The notes beneath the pieces were generated by a model, which did no database searches, was not told where the DNA came from, and saw only the letters and a program-made list of their open reading frames with translations. Positions 1-7,715 of a DNA stretch of 40,476 nucleotides are shown in pieces. This stretch comes from Bacteroidota bacterium (lineage in GTDB: Bacteria; Bacteroidota; Bacteroidia; Chitinophagales; Chitinophagaceae), in the NCBI GenBank assembly GCA_023429825.1, contig JAEZDC010000067.1, forward strand, positions 1 through 40,476, written 5' to 3'. Within the stretch, counting starts at the first letter, position 1. Each line of letters begins with the position of its first letter. The translations under genes were made by a program, and so were the position numbers.

Positions 1-150
1 CTTTTTTATCTGGTCCCGCTAAAATCATTATCCGAACTGTTTAGACAATATCATCAAATATGATTCCATGGCTTGTAGATTATAAAGTCAGCTAACATCA
101 GCAATGACTATAATTCTTCTCTTTGAACAATTTCTTTAACATTCTGCGCA

Positions 151-182
151 TTTGCAATCGATCTTTCTTCGTTTTATATTCG
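151..182 (+). promoter_or_regulatory. Bacteroidota-type promoter for the Crp/Fnr gene
   Basis: TTTG at 151-154, a 20-nt spacer, then TATATTCG at 175-182. This fits the -33 TTTG / -7 TAnnTTTG consensus of the phylum with one mismatch in the -7 box. Transcription would start near 188, leaving a leader of about 11 nt before the ATG at 199. Confidence 0.5.
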
Positions 183-198
183 TCGTACAATCTCACTC

Positions 199-792
199 AT
201 GCATACCCGGCTAATTGAAAACTTTTCCAGCAAAAATGTTCAATTGAATGAACAAGAGATAGCGTTAGTTCAGAGCCTGTTCGTTTATCGTAAGTATCGT
301 AAGAATCAATACATCCTCCAACAAGGTGATATAGCACGTCATGAAACTTATGTGATTTCGGGGCTTGCAAGGACCTACCTTTTGGATGATAAAGGACAGG
401 AGCATGTGATTTCATTCAACCCCGAAGATTATTGGATTGGTGATCTTTACAGCTTCCATACAGGTAAACCCACACAGCATAACATTGACTGCCTTGAAGA
501 TACAAACGTGTTGCAGATCACTAAACAAGATTCAGAAAAGCTATTACGGGAAATTCCAAAGCTCGCAGTCTTTTACATGCACTTGTATCGCAACTCGGTT
601 GTCTCATATCATCACAGGGTAGGCTCTTCTCTCAGTAAAAATGCAATGGAACGATATAAAGAATTCCAGGAAAGATTTCCTTTAATAGAACAAAGAGTAC
701 CAAATCACCAGATCGCTTCTTTTTTGGGCATTACGCCACAAAGTCTTAGCAGGCTACGCAAGCAATACTTAATCAACAAGGCATCCCGTTAA
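199..792 (+). CDS. Crp/Fnr-family transcriptional regulator
   Basis: A 197-residue one-component regulator. The N-terminal cyclic-nucleotide-binding-like beta roll spans about residues 25-115 (KNQYILQQGDIARHETYVIS and VISFNPEDYWIGDL). The C-terminal helix-turn-helix spans about 160-190 (NHQIASFLGITPQSLSRLRK). This compact architecture, with the HTH ending in SRLRK, is typical of the many Bacteroidota Crp/Fnr paralogues whose effector is unknown. No cysteine cluster for an Fnr-type FeS centre is visible. The start is the first ATG after a good promoter. The next gene on the same strand encodes a DoxX protein about 150 nt downstream, behind a hairpin, so local control of that operon is a reasonable but untested inference. 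A second, different Crp/Fnr gene lies at 12365-12955. Confidence 0.9.
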   Translation: MHTRLIENFSSKNVQLNEQEIALVQSLFVYRKYRKNQYILQQGDIARHETYVISGLARTYLLDDKGQEHVISFNPEDYWIGDLYSFHTGKPTQHNIDCLEDTNVLQITKQDSEKLLREIPKLAVFYMHLYRNSVVSYHHRVGSSLSKNAMERYKEFQERFPLIEQRVPNHQIASFLGITPQSLSRLRKQYLINKASR

Positions 793-824
793 CATAGGTT
801 AATGGAATTACTTATCTCATGTGA

Positions 825-856
825 TTGGAGCAACACCTGTTTAAGGTGAAAATTTG
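825..856 (+). promoter_or_regulatory. Candidate promoter for the DoxX operon
   Basis: TTG at 825-827, a 21-nt gap, then AAAATTTG at 849-856, one base off the TAnnTTTG consensus. Initiation near 862 would place the inverted repeat at 886-916 inside the 5' UTR. Confidence 0.35.
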
Positions 857-885
857 CATTGTCAATTAAGACATCATAACAACGA

Positions 886-916
886 GTTGGTGTTTACCTC
901 AACCCTAAACACCAAC
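886..916 (+). repeat. Perfect 11-bp inverted repeat upstream of the DoxX gene
   Basis: GTTGGTGTTTA at 886-896 and its exact complement TAAACACCAAC at 906-916 enclose a 9-nt loop. No U-tract follows, so it is not a normal terminator. It lies 28 nt before the ATG at 944 and could be a regulator operator or an mRNA hairpin. Confidence 0.7.
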
Positions 917-943
917 ACAACAATCACAAAAAAAATCAAAAAA

Positions 944-1432
944 ATGAAACAGTTGATCTTTGCTACCAATGGTAGCACCAGCCCCCTTTTGCTCAGATTA
1001 TTCTTAGCGATCGTATTATTTCCGCATGGCGCACAAAAATTACTTGGATGGTTTGGTGGTTACGGATTCGAAGGAACCATGAACTTCTTCACACAATCAG
1101 AAGGACTACCATGGATAGTGGGTTTCTTAGTAATCCTAATTGAATTCGTGGCACCATTTGCTTTAGTATTGGGTTTTGCTACAAGATTATGGAGCATAGC
1201 CATTTTTTTCCTGATGCTCGGAATAGTGATCACCAAACACTCCCAGTATTTCTTCATGAACTGGTTTGGCAGCCAACCTACCGAAGGAATGGAATATTTT
1301 CTGCTGATGTTAGGAATGTCTTCATCACTGATCATCTCAGGTTCAGGCAAATATTCTATTGACAAAGCATTATTAACATCTTCACGAAAATCAATTACGG
1401 CAGACTACCTGTTAACGCAGGCCCGGGCATAA
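944..1432 (+). CDS. DoxX-family integral membrane protein
   Basis: A 162-residue membrane protein. It has the DoxX signature at the N-terminus (LLLRLFLAIVLFPHGAQKLL then GWFGGYG), followed by FFTQSEGLPW and further hydrophobic helices, four in all. DoxX/DoxD-like proteins are small four-helix inner-membrane proteins linked to redox or thiol stress; the exact reaction here cannot be read from sequence. An in-frame TTG at 854 would add 30 residues that read through the inverted repeat at 886-916 and are not DoxX-like, so the ATG at 944 is preferred. The lipoprotein gene starts 19 nt downstream, which suggests one operon with the next two genes. Confidence 0.88.
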   Translation: MKQLIFATNGSTSPLLLRLFLAIVLFPHGAQKLLGWFGGYGFEGTMNFFTQSEGLPWIVGFLVILIEFVAPFALVLGFATRLWSIAIFFLMLGIVITKHSQYFFMNWFGSQPTEGMEYFLLMLGMSSSLIISGSGKYSIDKALLTSSRKSITADYLLTQARA

Positions 1433-1451
1433 AACTCTAAACCAAAAGCAT

Positions 1452-2207
1452 ATGAAATATTTATTTCCGGCTACACTGATAATAGTGTCCTTATTATCCT
1501 GCAAAAAAGATGCTGTGCAACAAATACCGTCCCAACAACAGGAAAAACATCTGCGTGTAATACTGCATGATAATTACCTGCCTGCCGATAAAATAGATTC
1601 AGCTATCGTAATATGGAGGATGAGCGGATCGGCAACAATGCAAAAGCTGCACCTCACTACAGGATATTTAACAGCCAACATCTCATCATTCACAACTGGC
1701 AACGGAGAGATAGCCGTCAAAATATTTTCGAAGCACCAGATCAATGGGATGTCTCTGCAGTTTGAAAGAAAGCAGATCCTCAACCTGCAAAATGGAATCA
1801 CTTATACAACAACAGCTCCGAATAGCTTTGATGATCTGAACTGGTTGCCGCGAATCATCTTCCATCAAAGTAACAACGGTTCCAATTTCAATATCACTGC
1901 TGTTATAGGTACCAGGCCTAATGATCCTGTGTTCGAATTAAAAGAGATAGACCCGGTATGGCGGCACCGGGTGATATTAACAAGGAGGTATTTTCATTCT
2001 TCCAATACTCTCAACCTGCTTGGCAACTTAACCTGGGATTGTAACAGTTGCATTGATGCACATGGCAATTATTTTAATAATACATTCTTCAATTCGTTGC
2101 CACAGCAGATCAATAACAGGCCATGGAACACTGCCTCGTTTACGCTACGATTTTATAAATCAGATATGGAAGCCGGCGAACTAAACTTCGATCATGTATT
2201 CAATTGA
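1452..2207 (+). CDS. Putative lipoprotein of unknown function
   Basis: A 251-residue protein. It begins with a lipoprotein signal peptide ending in the lipobox LLSC, followed by KKDA, so Cys17 would be acylated. The remainder looks like beta-rich secreted sequence and contains a CNSC pair near residues 197-200. I do not recognise a named family. It is 19 nt downstream of the DoxX gene, and its TGA stop falls just before the next start, which supports co-transcription. The product is probably anchored in the periplasm or outer membrane. Confidence 0.75.
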   Translation: MKYLFPATLIIVSLLSCKKDAVQQIPSQQQEKHLRVILHDNYLPADKIDSAIVIWRMSGSATMQKLHLTTGYLTANISSFTTGNGEIAVKIFSKHQINGMSLQFERKQILNLQNGITYTTTAPNSFDDLNWLPRIIFHQSNNGSNFNITAVIGTRPNDPVFELKEIDPVWRHRVILTRRYFHSSNTLNLLGNLTWDCNSCIDAHGNYFNNTFFNSLPQQINNRPWNTASFTLRFYKSDMEAGELNFDHVFN

Positions 2208-2212
2208 GAAAG

Positions 2213-2839
2213 ATGAAAACAATAATTGCCTTGATAATATTCCTGATCTCCATCAACGTAACTGCACAACATAGTTCTGCAGAGCTGATGGCTGGCGACA
2301 AGTACCTGCATTACCAGCATTCATTAGTGCATGCATTCGTGAAGAAGGTACAGTTACAGCATATTGCCACCTACATTACACGCTATGAGCATTCACAAAA
2401 GCCGGGTGCAATGGGTAACGAGATCATGAACCAGGCTTATGTAGCCTATACAATAAGCAAAGGGCTAACTGTGAAAGGTGGCATGTTTTATACAAATGCA
2501 TCAGGTTACAAAGCATCCCTGGCAGTTCAATTGCATCATCAGTTTAAGGATCTTACTGTCGTCATCGCACCCCGTGCTGACATTACAAAGAATGGTGCTT
2601 ACGAAGTTTTCGCACTCGCTGAATACACAAAGCATCTTCGTAATAAGATCAGTTGGTATAGTAGGATACAATTCATGTCCAGCATTACTAAACAAGATCA
2701 CAGCAGAAGTTACCAGCAACTGAGGTTAGGGTTGCGATACAAGTCATGGCAAATGGGTGCGGGTATCACTACTGATGAGTATGGCATTGCAAAAAAGATA
2801 CACACCAATAGCGGCATCTTCCTGGGAAAGAAAATTTAA
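2213..2839 (+). CDS. Small outer-membrane beta-barrel-like protein, unknown function
   Basis: A 208-residue protein with a signal peptide (MKTIIALIIFLISINVTAQ, cleavage after AQ). Alternating polar and aromatic strands follow (for example VYVAYTISKGLTVKGGMFYT-like stretches, LRLGLRYKSWQMGAG), which suggests a small barrel or a periplasmic beta protein. An upstream in-frame TTG at 2204 overlaps the previous gene's stop; the ATG at 2213 gives a clean signal peptide and is preferred. No family was recognised. It is the last gene of the DoxX operon, with a terminator at 2956-2990. Confidence 0.72.
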   Translation: MKTIIALIIFLISINVTAQHSSAELMAGDKYLHYQHSLVHAFVKKVQLQHIATYITRYEHSQKPGAMGNEIMNQAYVAYTISKGLTVKGGMFYTNASGYKASLAVQLHHQFKDLTVVIAPRADITKNGAYEVFALAEYTKHLRNKISWYSRIQFMSSITKQDHSRSYQQLRLGLRYKSWQMGAGITTDEYGIAKKIHTNSGIFLGKKI

Positions 2840-2955
2840 AACGATAATATGGACAAATATTTAGTTGAGCTATCCAATAACCTTACGTTCGAATTACATA
2901 AAGGGTTCACCTTATAAACTCTACACAGGTTTTGGTTTTTTGAGTTTGATGATTG

Positions 2956-2990
2956 AAATGCCTTGTTTGCTACAGGGCATTTTTTCTTTT
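2956..2990 (+). terminator. Rho-independent terminator
   Basis: An 11-bp stem (AAATGCCTTGT / ACAGGGCATTT, one G-T pair) with a TTGCT loop, followed by a T-rich tract. It ends the + strand DoxX operon and lies just before the convergent pirin gene. Confidence 0.85.
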
Positions 2991-3001
2991 TGTGACCAGT
3001 A

Positions 3002-3916
3002 TCATGATAACACTTCAGGTGCAGGTCCCCCGGCAGGTTTGCTTTTATCTTCCGGTAAAGGAACAAACTCATCATTATCATTTGGTGGCAGGATGATCCT
3101 ACCCTGCTTCCAGTCTTCCTTGGCCTGTTCAATGCGATCCCGCCTGCTGCTCACAAAGTTCCACCAGATGTAGCGATCACCCAAAGGTTCTCCACCTAAT
3201 AACATCAGCGTACTATCTTCTTTGGCAATGATGAGCGGATCAGTAGCTTTTGTAAACACCATCAGTTTACCTTCTGTGTAAGCAACACCATTCACTTCTA
3301 AACTACCTTTTGCTATATAAGCCCCTCGTTCGGTATGCCCTTGGGGCAATGAGAACTTTGTGCCCGCCTTTAATACTACATGCAGGTAAAACATAGGTGA
3401 ATGCGTGCTCACTTCACTATGTAAACCATAAGCATCCCCCGCTATCAAGCGCATCCATATTCCTGCATCTGTAAATACAGGCAATTGTTCAACAGTATAA
3501 TTAGCAAAGGATGGTGCTGCTTCTTCATCTTTTTCAGGTAAAGCCACCCAGGTCTGTATCATTTCCAATTCACCGCCTGCAAGTACAGCAGGATCTTCAA
3601 AGCGTTCACTGTGTGCGATACCTCTTCCTGCGGTCATCCAGTTCACTTCGCCGGGTTTGATCACTTGTTCTACTCCCAGGCTATCGCGATGCGTTACTTT
3701 ACCACCGAATAAATAACTCACCGTAGATAAACCTATGTGTGGATGTGGCAATACATCCAGATTGGTGTTGATCGTTGGCTGCGCACTTACAGGACCAGCA
3801 TGATCCATGAATATGAACGGCCCTACCATCCTTCTTTGACGCACCGGAAGAATACGTTTCACATCCATACCGGGAGCGATAGAAGCCCTGCGGGGTTCGA
3901 TAACAATTTCAAGCAT
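3002..3916 (-). CDS. Pirin family protein
   Basis: A 304-residue bicupin of the pirin family. The N-terminal cupin carries the metal ligands His58 and His60 (HPHIGLSTVSYLF) and His102/Glu104 (GRGIAHSERF), matching the four iron-binding positions known in pirins. The C-terminal cupin contains KAGTKFSLPQGH and LGGEPL. Some bacterial pirins have quercetinase activity and others act as regulators; the substrate here is unknown. The gene stands alone between convergent and divergent neighbours. A perfect TACCTTTG box lies 4 nt before the ATG, which suggests a leaderless transcript. Confidence 0.93.
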   Translation of the reverse strand: MLEIVIEPRRASIAPGMDVKRILPVRQRRMVGPFIFMDHAGPVSAQPTINTNLDVLPHPHIGLSTVSYLFGGKVTHRDSLGVEQVIKPGEVNWMTAGRGIAHSERFEDPAVLAGGELEMIQTWVALPEKDEEAAPSFANYTVEQLPVFTDAGIWMRLIAGDAYGLHSEVSTHSPMFYLHVVLKAGTKFSLPQGHTERGAYIAKGSLEVNGVAYTEGKLMVFTKATDPLIIAKEDSTLMLLGGEPLGDRYIWWNFVSSRRDRIEQAKEDWKQGRIILPPNDNDEFVPLPEDKSKPAGGPAPEVLS

Positions 3917-3920
3917 ATTT

Positions 3921-3928
3921 CAAAGGTA
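3921..3928 (-). promoter_or_regulatory. -7 box TACCTTTG immediately before the pirin ATG
   Basis: A perfect TAnnTTTG on the minus strand, followed by AAAT and then the ATG at 3916. A start 4-6 nt beyond the box would fall on the start codon, giving little or no 5' UTR. Confidence 0.5.
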
Positions 3929-4050
3929 AGCGGTGCGCCCAATCATATATTCAACGATCTGGCTAGAGCACTTACCCCGCTCTTGAAAGTATACTGGAAG
4001 AAAAAAATCATTAATATGCATTAATAATAACCTTCTTTAAAACCGCCACT

Positions 4051-4758
4051 ATGAAACGATTACTGCTCTATGTTTTGCTTTTTTCCTTAAGTAGCTCACC
4101 ACTCTTTGCTCAAAATGTTGACCCCTGGATCACCAAAGCTTACAAAGAAATGTATCAGAAAAACCCATCTGCAGATGAGGCCAATATTAAAAACTACAAT
4201 AATGGTTCGTGGAATAATTACTGCGAGCTGGTGAGTTATATAGCTGCATACAACAATAATAAACCAGGCGCTCATTTAAAAGGTGACCCATGGATCTTCA
4301 AGGCGTATTGTGAAATATACAATCGTGTACCAACCGGATGGGAATTAAACATTCGAAACTATAATAACGGTTCTTGGAGTAATTATGATGAATTGAAGAA
4401 GTGGATACGAGACTATTTTTCTGCACTCGCTGCTAACCGGATCGAAGTGAAGATGGCGAAGCCAAAATCATCCAGGACCGTTGCAGAAATGGCTGTAGTA
4501 TTCATAATAGATGGGAAAGTGACGGCAGCGGACCTGATAGGTAACGATGCGGGTTCGATAAAAGCTACCGGCGGAAACGAAATGGCACTAAAAGGAATCA
4601 CTTCCCTGATCGGGTTGGATGGAGGCACGCTCATCAGTGATGATGGAAGTACATTAAAGAATTTGCAGGGAGTTCAGTTTAGTGGCTACGGGTTGAAATC
4701 TGAAGAGGGGGCGAAAAAAGTGAAGACTGCGGGCAAAACCACATTGGTGATATACTAA
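4051..4758 (+). CDS. Secreted protein with two tandem YNNGSW repeats
   Basis: A 235-residue protein with a signal peptide ending SPLFAQ. Two repeats with a 55-residue period start at residues 24 and 79. Each reads DPWI-KAY-E-Y, then NI-NYNNGSW-NY-EL, and may form a small helical or carbohydrate-binding-like module. A separate C-terminal region (about 130-235) contains VVFIIDGKV and glycine-rich SLIGLDGGTLISDDG. I do not know the family; the function is unknown and it is probably extracellular or periplasmic. It is monocistronic, with its own terminator at 4777-4809. Confidence 0.8.
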   Translation: MKRLLLYVLLFSLSSSPLFAQNVDPWITKAYKEMYQKNPSADEANIKNYNNGSWNNYCELVSYIAAYNNNKPGAHLKGDPWIFKAYCEIYNRVPTGWELNIRNYNNGSWSNYDELKKWIRDYFSALAANRIEVKMAKPKSSRTVAEMAVVFIIDGKVTAADLIGNDAGSIKATGGNEMALKGITSLIGLDGGTLISDDGSTLKNLQGVQFSGYGLKSEEGAKKVKTAGKTTLVIY

Positions 4759-4776
4759 AGAGAAGAACGATCAGTG

Positions 4777-4809
4777 AACACCTGCAGCGATGCGGGTGTT
4801 TTTATTTTT
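4777..4809 (+). terminator. Rho-independent terminator
   Basis: AACACCTGC at 4777-4785 pairs with GCGGGTGTT at 4792-4800 around the loop AGCGAT, followed by TTTATTTTT. It lies directly after the YNNGSW-repeat gene. Confidence 0.85.
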
Positions 4810-4893
4810 AAAGCTCCGCACCACTTCCTAGCAAAAAGACTATTATCATCATGTAATCTGATAAATGTCATTATGGAAAAAGATCACAAAAGC

Positions 4894-4901
4894 TACGTTT
4901 G
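4894..4901 (+). promoter_or_regulatory. -7 box TACGTTTG directly before a small ORF
   Basis: A perfect TAnnTTTG followed by ATTC and the ATG at 4906. It supports expression of the 69-residue ORF and predicts a leaderless mRNA. No good TTTG -33 box was found. Confidence 0.45.
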
Positions 4902-4905
4902 ATTC

Positions 4906-5115
4906 ATGAAAACAACTTTACTTTTTCCTTCTGATGCACACATATCCCGGTTTGTGTCCGTAGCTGATAATAGTGCAATAGATATGAATCTCGAGAACTT
5001 AACGGTTACAGCAGCCTTCAATGAAAAAGAATTGCAGTTAGCAACTTCATCCTTCCGGGCCACTGTATTATGGCAACAATTACCAACTGTTCCATTTGTT
5101 AAGCTGTCGTTCTAA
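4906..5115 (+). CDS. Small hypothetical protein, 69 residues
   Basis: Starts MKTTLLFPSDAHISRF and is acidic in the middle (DMNLENLTVTAAFNEKELQL). The composition is that of a soluble cytoplasmic protein, with no signal or membrane segment. It resembles the short 'TLLFPS'-type proteins that recur in Bacteroidota, but I cannot assign a family. A perfect TAnnTTTG box 4 nt upstream is the best evidence that it is real. No terminator hairpin follows before the convergent gene ending at 5225. Confidence 0.5.
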   Translation: MKTTLLFPSDAHISRFVSVADNSAIDMNLENLTVTAAFNEKELQLATSSFRATVLWQQLPTVPFVKLSF

Positions 5116-5224
5116 TCTATGCTCTATAACTAGAATCCGCTACGGGAGGCATACTTCCGTTGGTCAGCACATGCAATATCCCGTAAGGTTAATCGCCTGT
5201 CGACCTGTAAGCGTCATCCAGAAT

Positions 5225-6853
5225 TTACATTTTCATCAACTCAGGATATATTCTTAAATACACTTCCACTGCCATTGGAGTATTACCGTATAAAGTATTC
5301 AGGCGGTCATCTGCATTGTATAAAGTGAACTGACTGCCGAGTGAAAATTTTGTTTTGCCCCAGTTGAAGAGATCGTAGTTGAAGCCCGCTGTAAATGAAT
5401 GCACTGGAAAGATGGCGTCGTGTCCAAATTGTATTTCATCCAATACCAGCTCATGTAAAGATTTCTGAACAAACTCATAACGTCCATGCAGTGTAAGCCT
5501 GTTCTTGATCCATGCAGCTTCGGTGAGAAATGCATGTTCGCCATCATGACCTTTAGCTTTATTCATTCCCCATAACATCGTTGCGTTTAGCCAGCCCTTC
5601 TTTAGTGGCCTGCTGTAGATAGCAGATGCAGATGAACGTGTGATATCTTCATCAGGATGTAACGTTTCAGGGCTTTTTACGAAAGCCTGCGATACCTGTA
5701 ATGCCCAGTTGGCTGAGGGATTGAAAGAAAGTCTACCGCTCCAGCTATCGAAACGAGGCTTATCGAAATTATATCGGTTCTCATCAGGTTCTCTTCCTGT
5801 GAACGAAGAGCCTTCTAATTTGAACTTGCCTAAACGAATACCTAAGGTAGCTACGCCGAAAGTGATGTGCGTGGCATCTACCCAGTGGTGTGTAATTGGC
5901 GCATCAGGATTGGCGAGGGCAGACGGACGATGCATGAATGCAACAGGACCGAGGGCAGGCTCGCCGGGATAAGCGAGGTACGCAAATACGTCTGTATTCT
6001 TTGAGAGTGCATGCGAATAGCTAACAGACAATTCGGAGATAAGATCATGGGGATGCTGGCGATCTACCAAAGGTTGTCCTTTGTATAACTCACCCGACTG
6101 GAACAATAAAGGATAACCAGATCCACCAGCGATTACATGATCCAATGAAAACATAGTATTGAAATGAAACAAGCCTTTCTTACCAACCATTCTTTGTCCC
6201 ATGAACATGATCCAGTTCGGTGCATCTACCTTAGAATCTCCCCTGCTGCCCTTATTAGTGAAGTCCTGGTTATTGTATCGCAGAAAAGCATTACCGTGCA
6301 GCATGTACATCCACTTTGGTGAATGAAACATATAGCCGAACATTGGTGACGCATCAGGTAGCCATCCAGTACCGGAACCATTTCTTGTCATACGCAGATT
6401 TAAGGAGAATGCATGCGACATATTACGATGCGTCGAATGATCAGTATGCCTGGTAATGTCTTGCATGGAATGGTCCATATGTGGTTTTGTTGAATCCTGC
6501 GTGTGCTTATGATGTTTCGGAACAGTATCTGTTACTGTGTGCAAATGATTTTTGTGTGTTGTGTCTTTCGCTGATTTTATCTCATTATGGTTTGCATCGT
6601 GGGTGATGACGGTGGAATCATCCAGCTGATGCGTATGTGCTTTTGCAGTTGTATCTGCAGGCATTTGTTTATGCGCAGTATCCTTTTTTGCGGTTGCTTT
6701 TACTGCCGGCTTTTTTGTAGTGGGTTTAGTGATTTTCTTTACCGGCTTTGTTGCTTGTTTTGTCGTGGTCTTTTTTGTTTCACCATGATGATGATGCTGT
6801 GCATTCGACAAATGGATGGTGAAAAGGAATATTATTAAGATTAGGTATCTCAT
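5225..6853 (-). CDS. His-rich outer-membrane protein of a metal operon
   Basis: A 542-residue protein. A signal peptide ending SNAQ is followed at once by HHHHGE, then about 130 residues of low-complexity Lys/Thr/Pro/His-rich linker with many His pairs and HDANHNE, HLHTVTD and HHKHTQD patches. From about residue 150 to the end it looks like an outer-membrane barrel (aromatic-girdle strands such as FSLNLRMTRNGSGTGWLPD and FSLGSQFTLYNADDRLNTLYG). The His-rich part would be a natural copper, zinc or nickel ligand. It is the third gene of the operon, 45 nt after the HMA-MauE gene, which also points to metals. The transport direction and the metal are inferred, not shown. The upstream TACATTG before the ATG may be a weak internal promoter. 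Confidence 0.8.
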   Translation of the reverse strand: MRYLILIIFLFTIHLSNAQHHHHGETKKTTTKQATKPVKKITKPTTKKPAVKATAKKDTAHKQMPADTTAKAHTHQLDDSTVITHDANHNEIKSAKDTTHKNHLHTVTDTVPKHHKHTQDSTKPHMDHSMQDITRHTDHSTHRNMSHAFSLNLRMTRNGSGTGWLPDASPMFGYMFHSPKWMYMLHGNAFLRYNNQDFTNKGSRGDSKVDAPNWIMFMGQRMVGKKGLFHFNTMFSLDHVIAGGSGYPLLFQSGELYKGQPLVDRQHPHDLISELSVSYSHALSKNTDVFAYLAYPGEPALGPVAFMHRPSALANPDAPITHHWVDATHITFGVATLGIRLGKFKLEGSSFTGREPDENRYNFDKPRFDSWSGRLSFNPSANWALQVSQAFVKSPETLHPDEDITRSSASAIYSRPLKKGWLNATMLWGMNKAKGHDGEHAFLTEAAWIKNRLTLHGRYEFVQKSLHELVLDEIQFGHDAIFPVHSFTAGFNYDLFNWGKTKFSLGSQFTLYNADDRLNTLYGNTPMAVEVYLRIYPELMKM

Positions 6854-6898
6854 TATTCAATGTATTTTTCGCTGATGAAGTATTAATCAAAAACCAGG

Positions 6899-7633
6899 CT
6901 ATATGATGTTAATGAGCATGATGGCACTCATCGCAATCATTAAACCATCTTCTATAATGGTGATGGTGCTCATGGGCAGGTTAAATACTGCACCAAGACA
7001 AGCACAACGGATCTTTCTTTTGTTGAGCACTGATTGTAATACACCAATAATACTGACGCTCATTACTATGAATGTAACTGCATTGGTGATGAGTGCATTA
7101 AACCCAATGAGGTATGCGATACCTAAAGCCAGTTCAATAAAAGGATATACATAGCCCCAGCCGAACCAGCGTTTAGAAATGATATCGTAGCTATAATAGT
7201 TTTCTGCAAAAGACTTAATGTCTAATAATTTAAAGAACGAAAACACCAGGAAGAACCCAGCCATAAAATCATCCATCCAATGTAACACCTGGAAATTGTT
7301 GTGTTGCAATTGAGTGATGAGAGTAATGCCGGTGATGAAGGCGAACACCAGCAGAATAGGTTTATATGTAGCTAACCAAGACTTGCTTTCTTCTGCAATT
7401 TCCTCATGATTCATTGCTTGATGGTCTGCTTCTGTGAGTTGATACTTCGGATATTCTTTCAATGCATTTTGCAAGCTGGCTGTTGCAATATGCTTTGTCA
7501 TGGTGATGGTAGCTAAACCTGAAGGCGGATCGATATCTACGCTTTGCACATCTGGAATACGGAAGAGTTTGTCTTTTACTTTCTGTTCACATGAAGAACA
7601 GGTCATGTTGCTGATATGATAAGTGTGTGTCAT
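6899..7633 (-). CDS. HMA-domain / MauE-DoxX-like membrane fusion protein
   Basis: A 244-residue two-part protein. The N-terminal heavy-metal-associated domain has the MTCSSC motif (Cys12, Cys15) and a typical ferredoxin-like length of about 65 residues. After a linker, about five hydrophobic helices start near residue 92 (PILLVFAFITGITLI, then DDFMAGFFLVFSFFKLLD). A late RCACLGAVFNLPM segment carries a Cys pair like that of MauE/methylamine-utilisation membrane proteins. Such fusions in Bacteroidota are placed next to metal-resistance genes; a role in moving a thiophilic metal or thiol electrons across the inner membrane is likely but unproven. An in-frame TTG 6 nt upstream is part of a promoter-like TATTTTG, so the ATG at 7633 is used. 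Confidence 0.85.
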   Translation of the reverse strand: MTHTYHISNMTCSSCEQKVKDKLFRIPDVQSVDIDPPSGLATITMTKHIATASLQNALKEYPKYQLTEADHQAMNHEEIAEESKSWLATYKPILLVFAFITGITLITQLQHNNFQVLHWMDDFMAGFFLVFSFFKLLDIKSFAENYYSYDIISKRWFGWGYVYPFIELALGIAYLIGFNALITNAVTFIVMSVSIIGVLQSVLNKRKIRCACLGAVFNLPMSTITIIEDGLMIAMSAIMLINII

Positions 7634-7715
7634 AACCAAAATATTTATAGCAAAGCTAGCTGCACACTTAGCGGCAACTGTTATATAACTATGGCTATGA
7701 TTTATAAGATTTTGG

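Noticed and set aside
1..150. Possible gene end at the left border
   Set aside because: No convincing frame or stop context; AT-rich and apparently non-coding.
854..943. TTG start of the DoxX gene
   Set aside because: The 30 extra residues cross the inverted repeat and overlap the promoter box; the DoxX domain starts at the ATG 944.
2836..3173. ORFs on both strands around the pirin 3' end
   Set aside because: Shadows of the pirin gene and of the terminator hairpin region.
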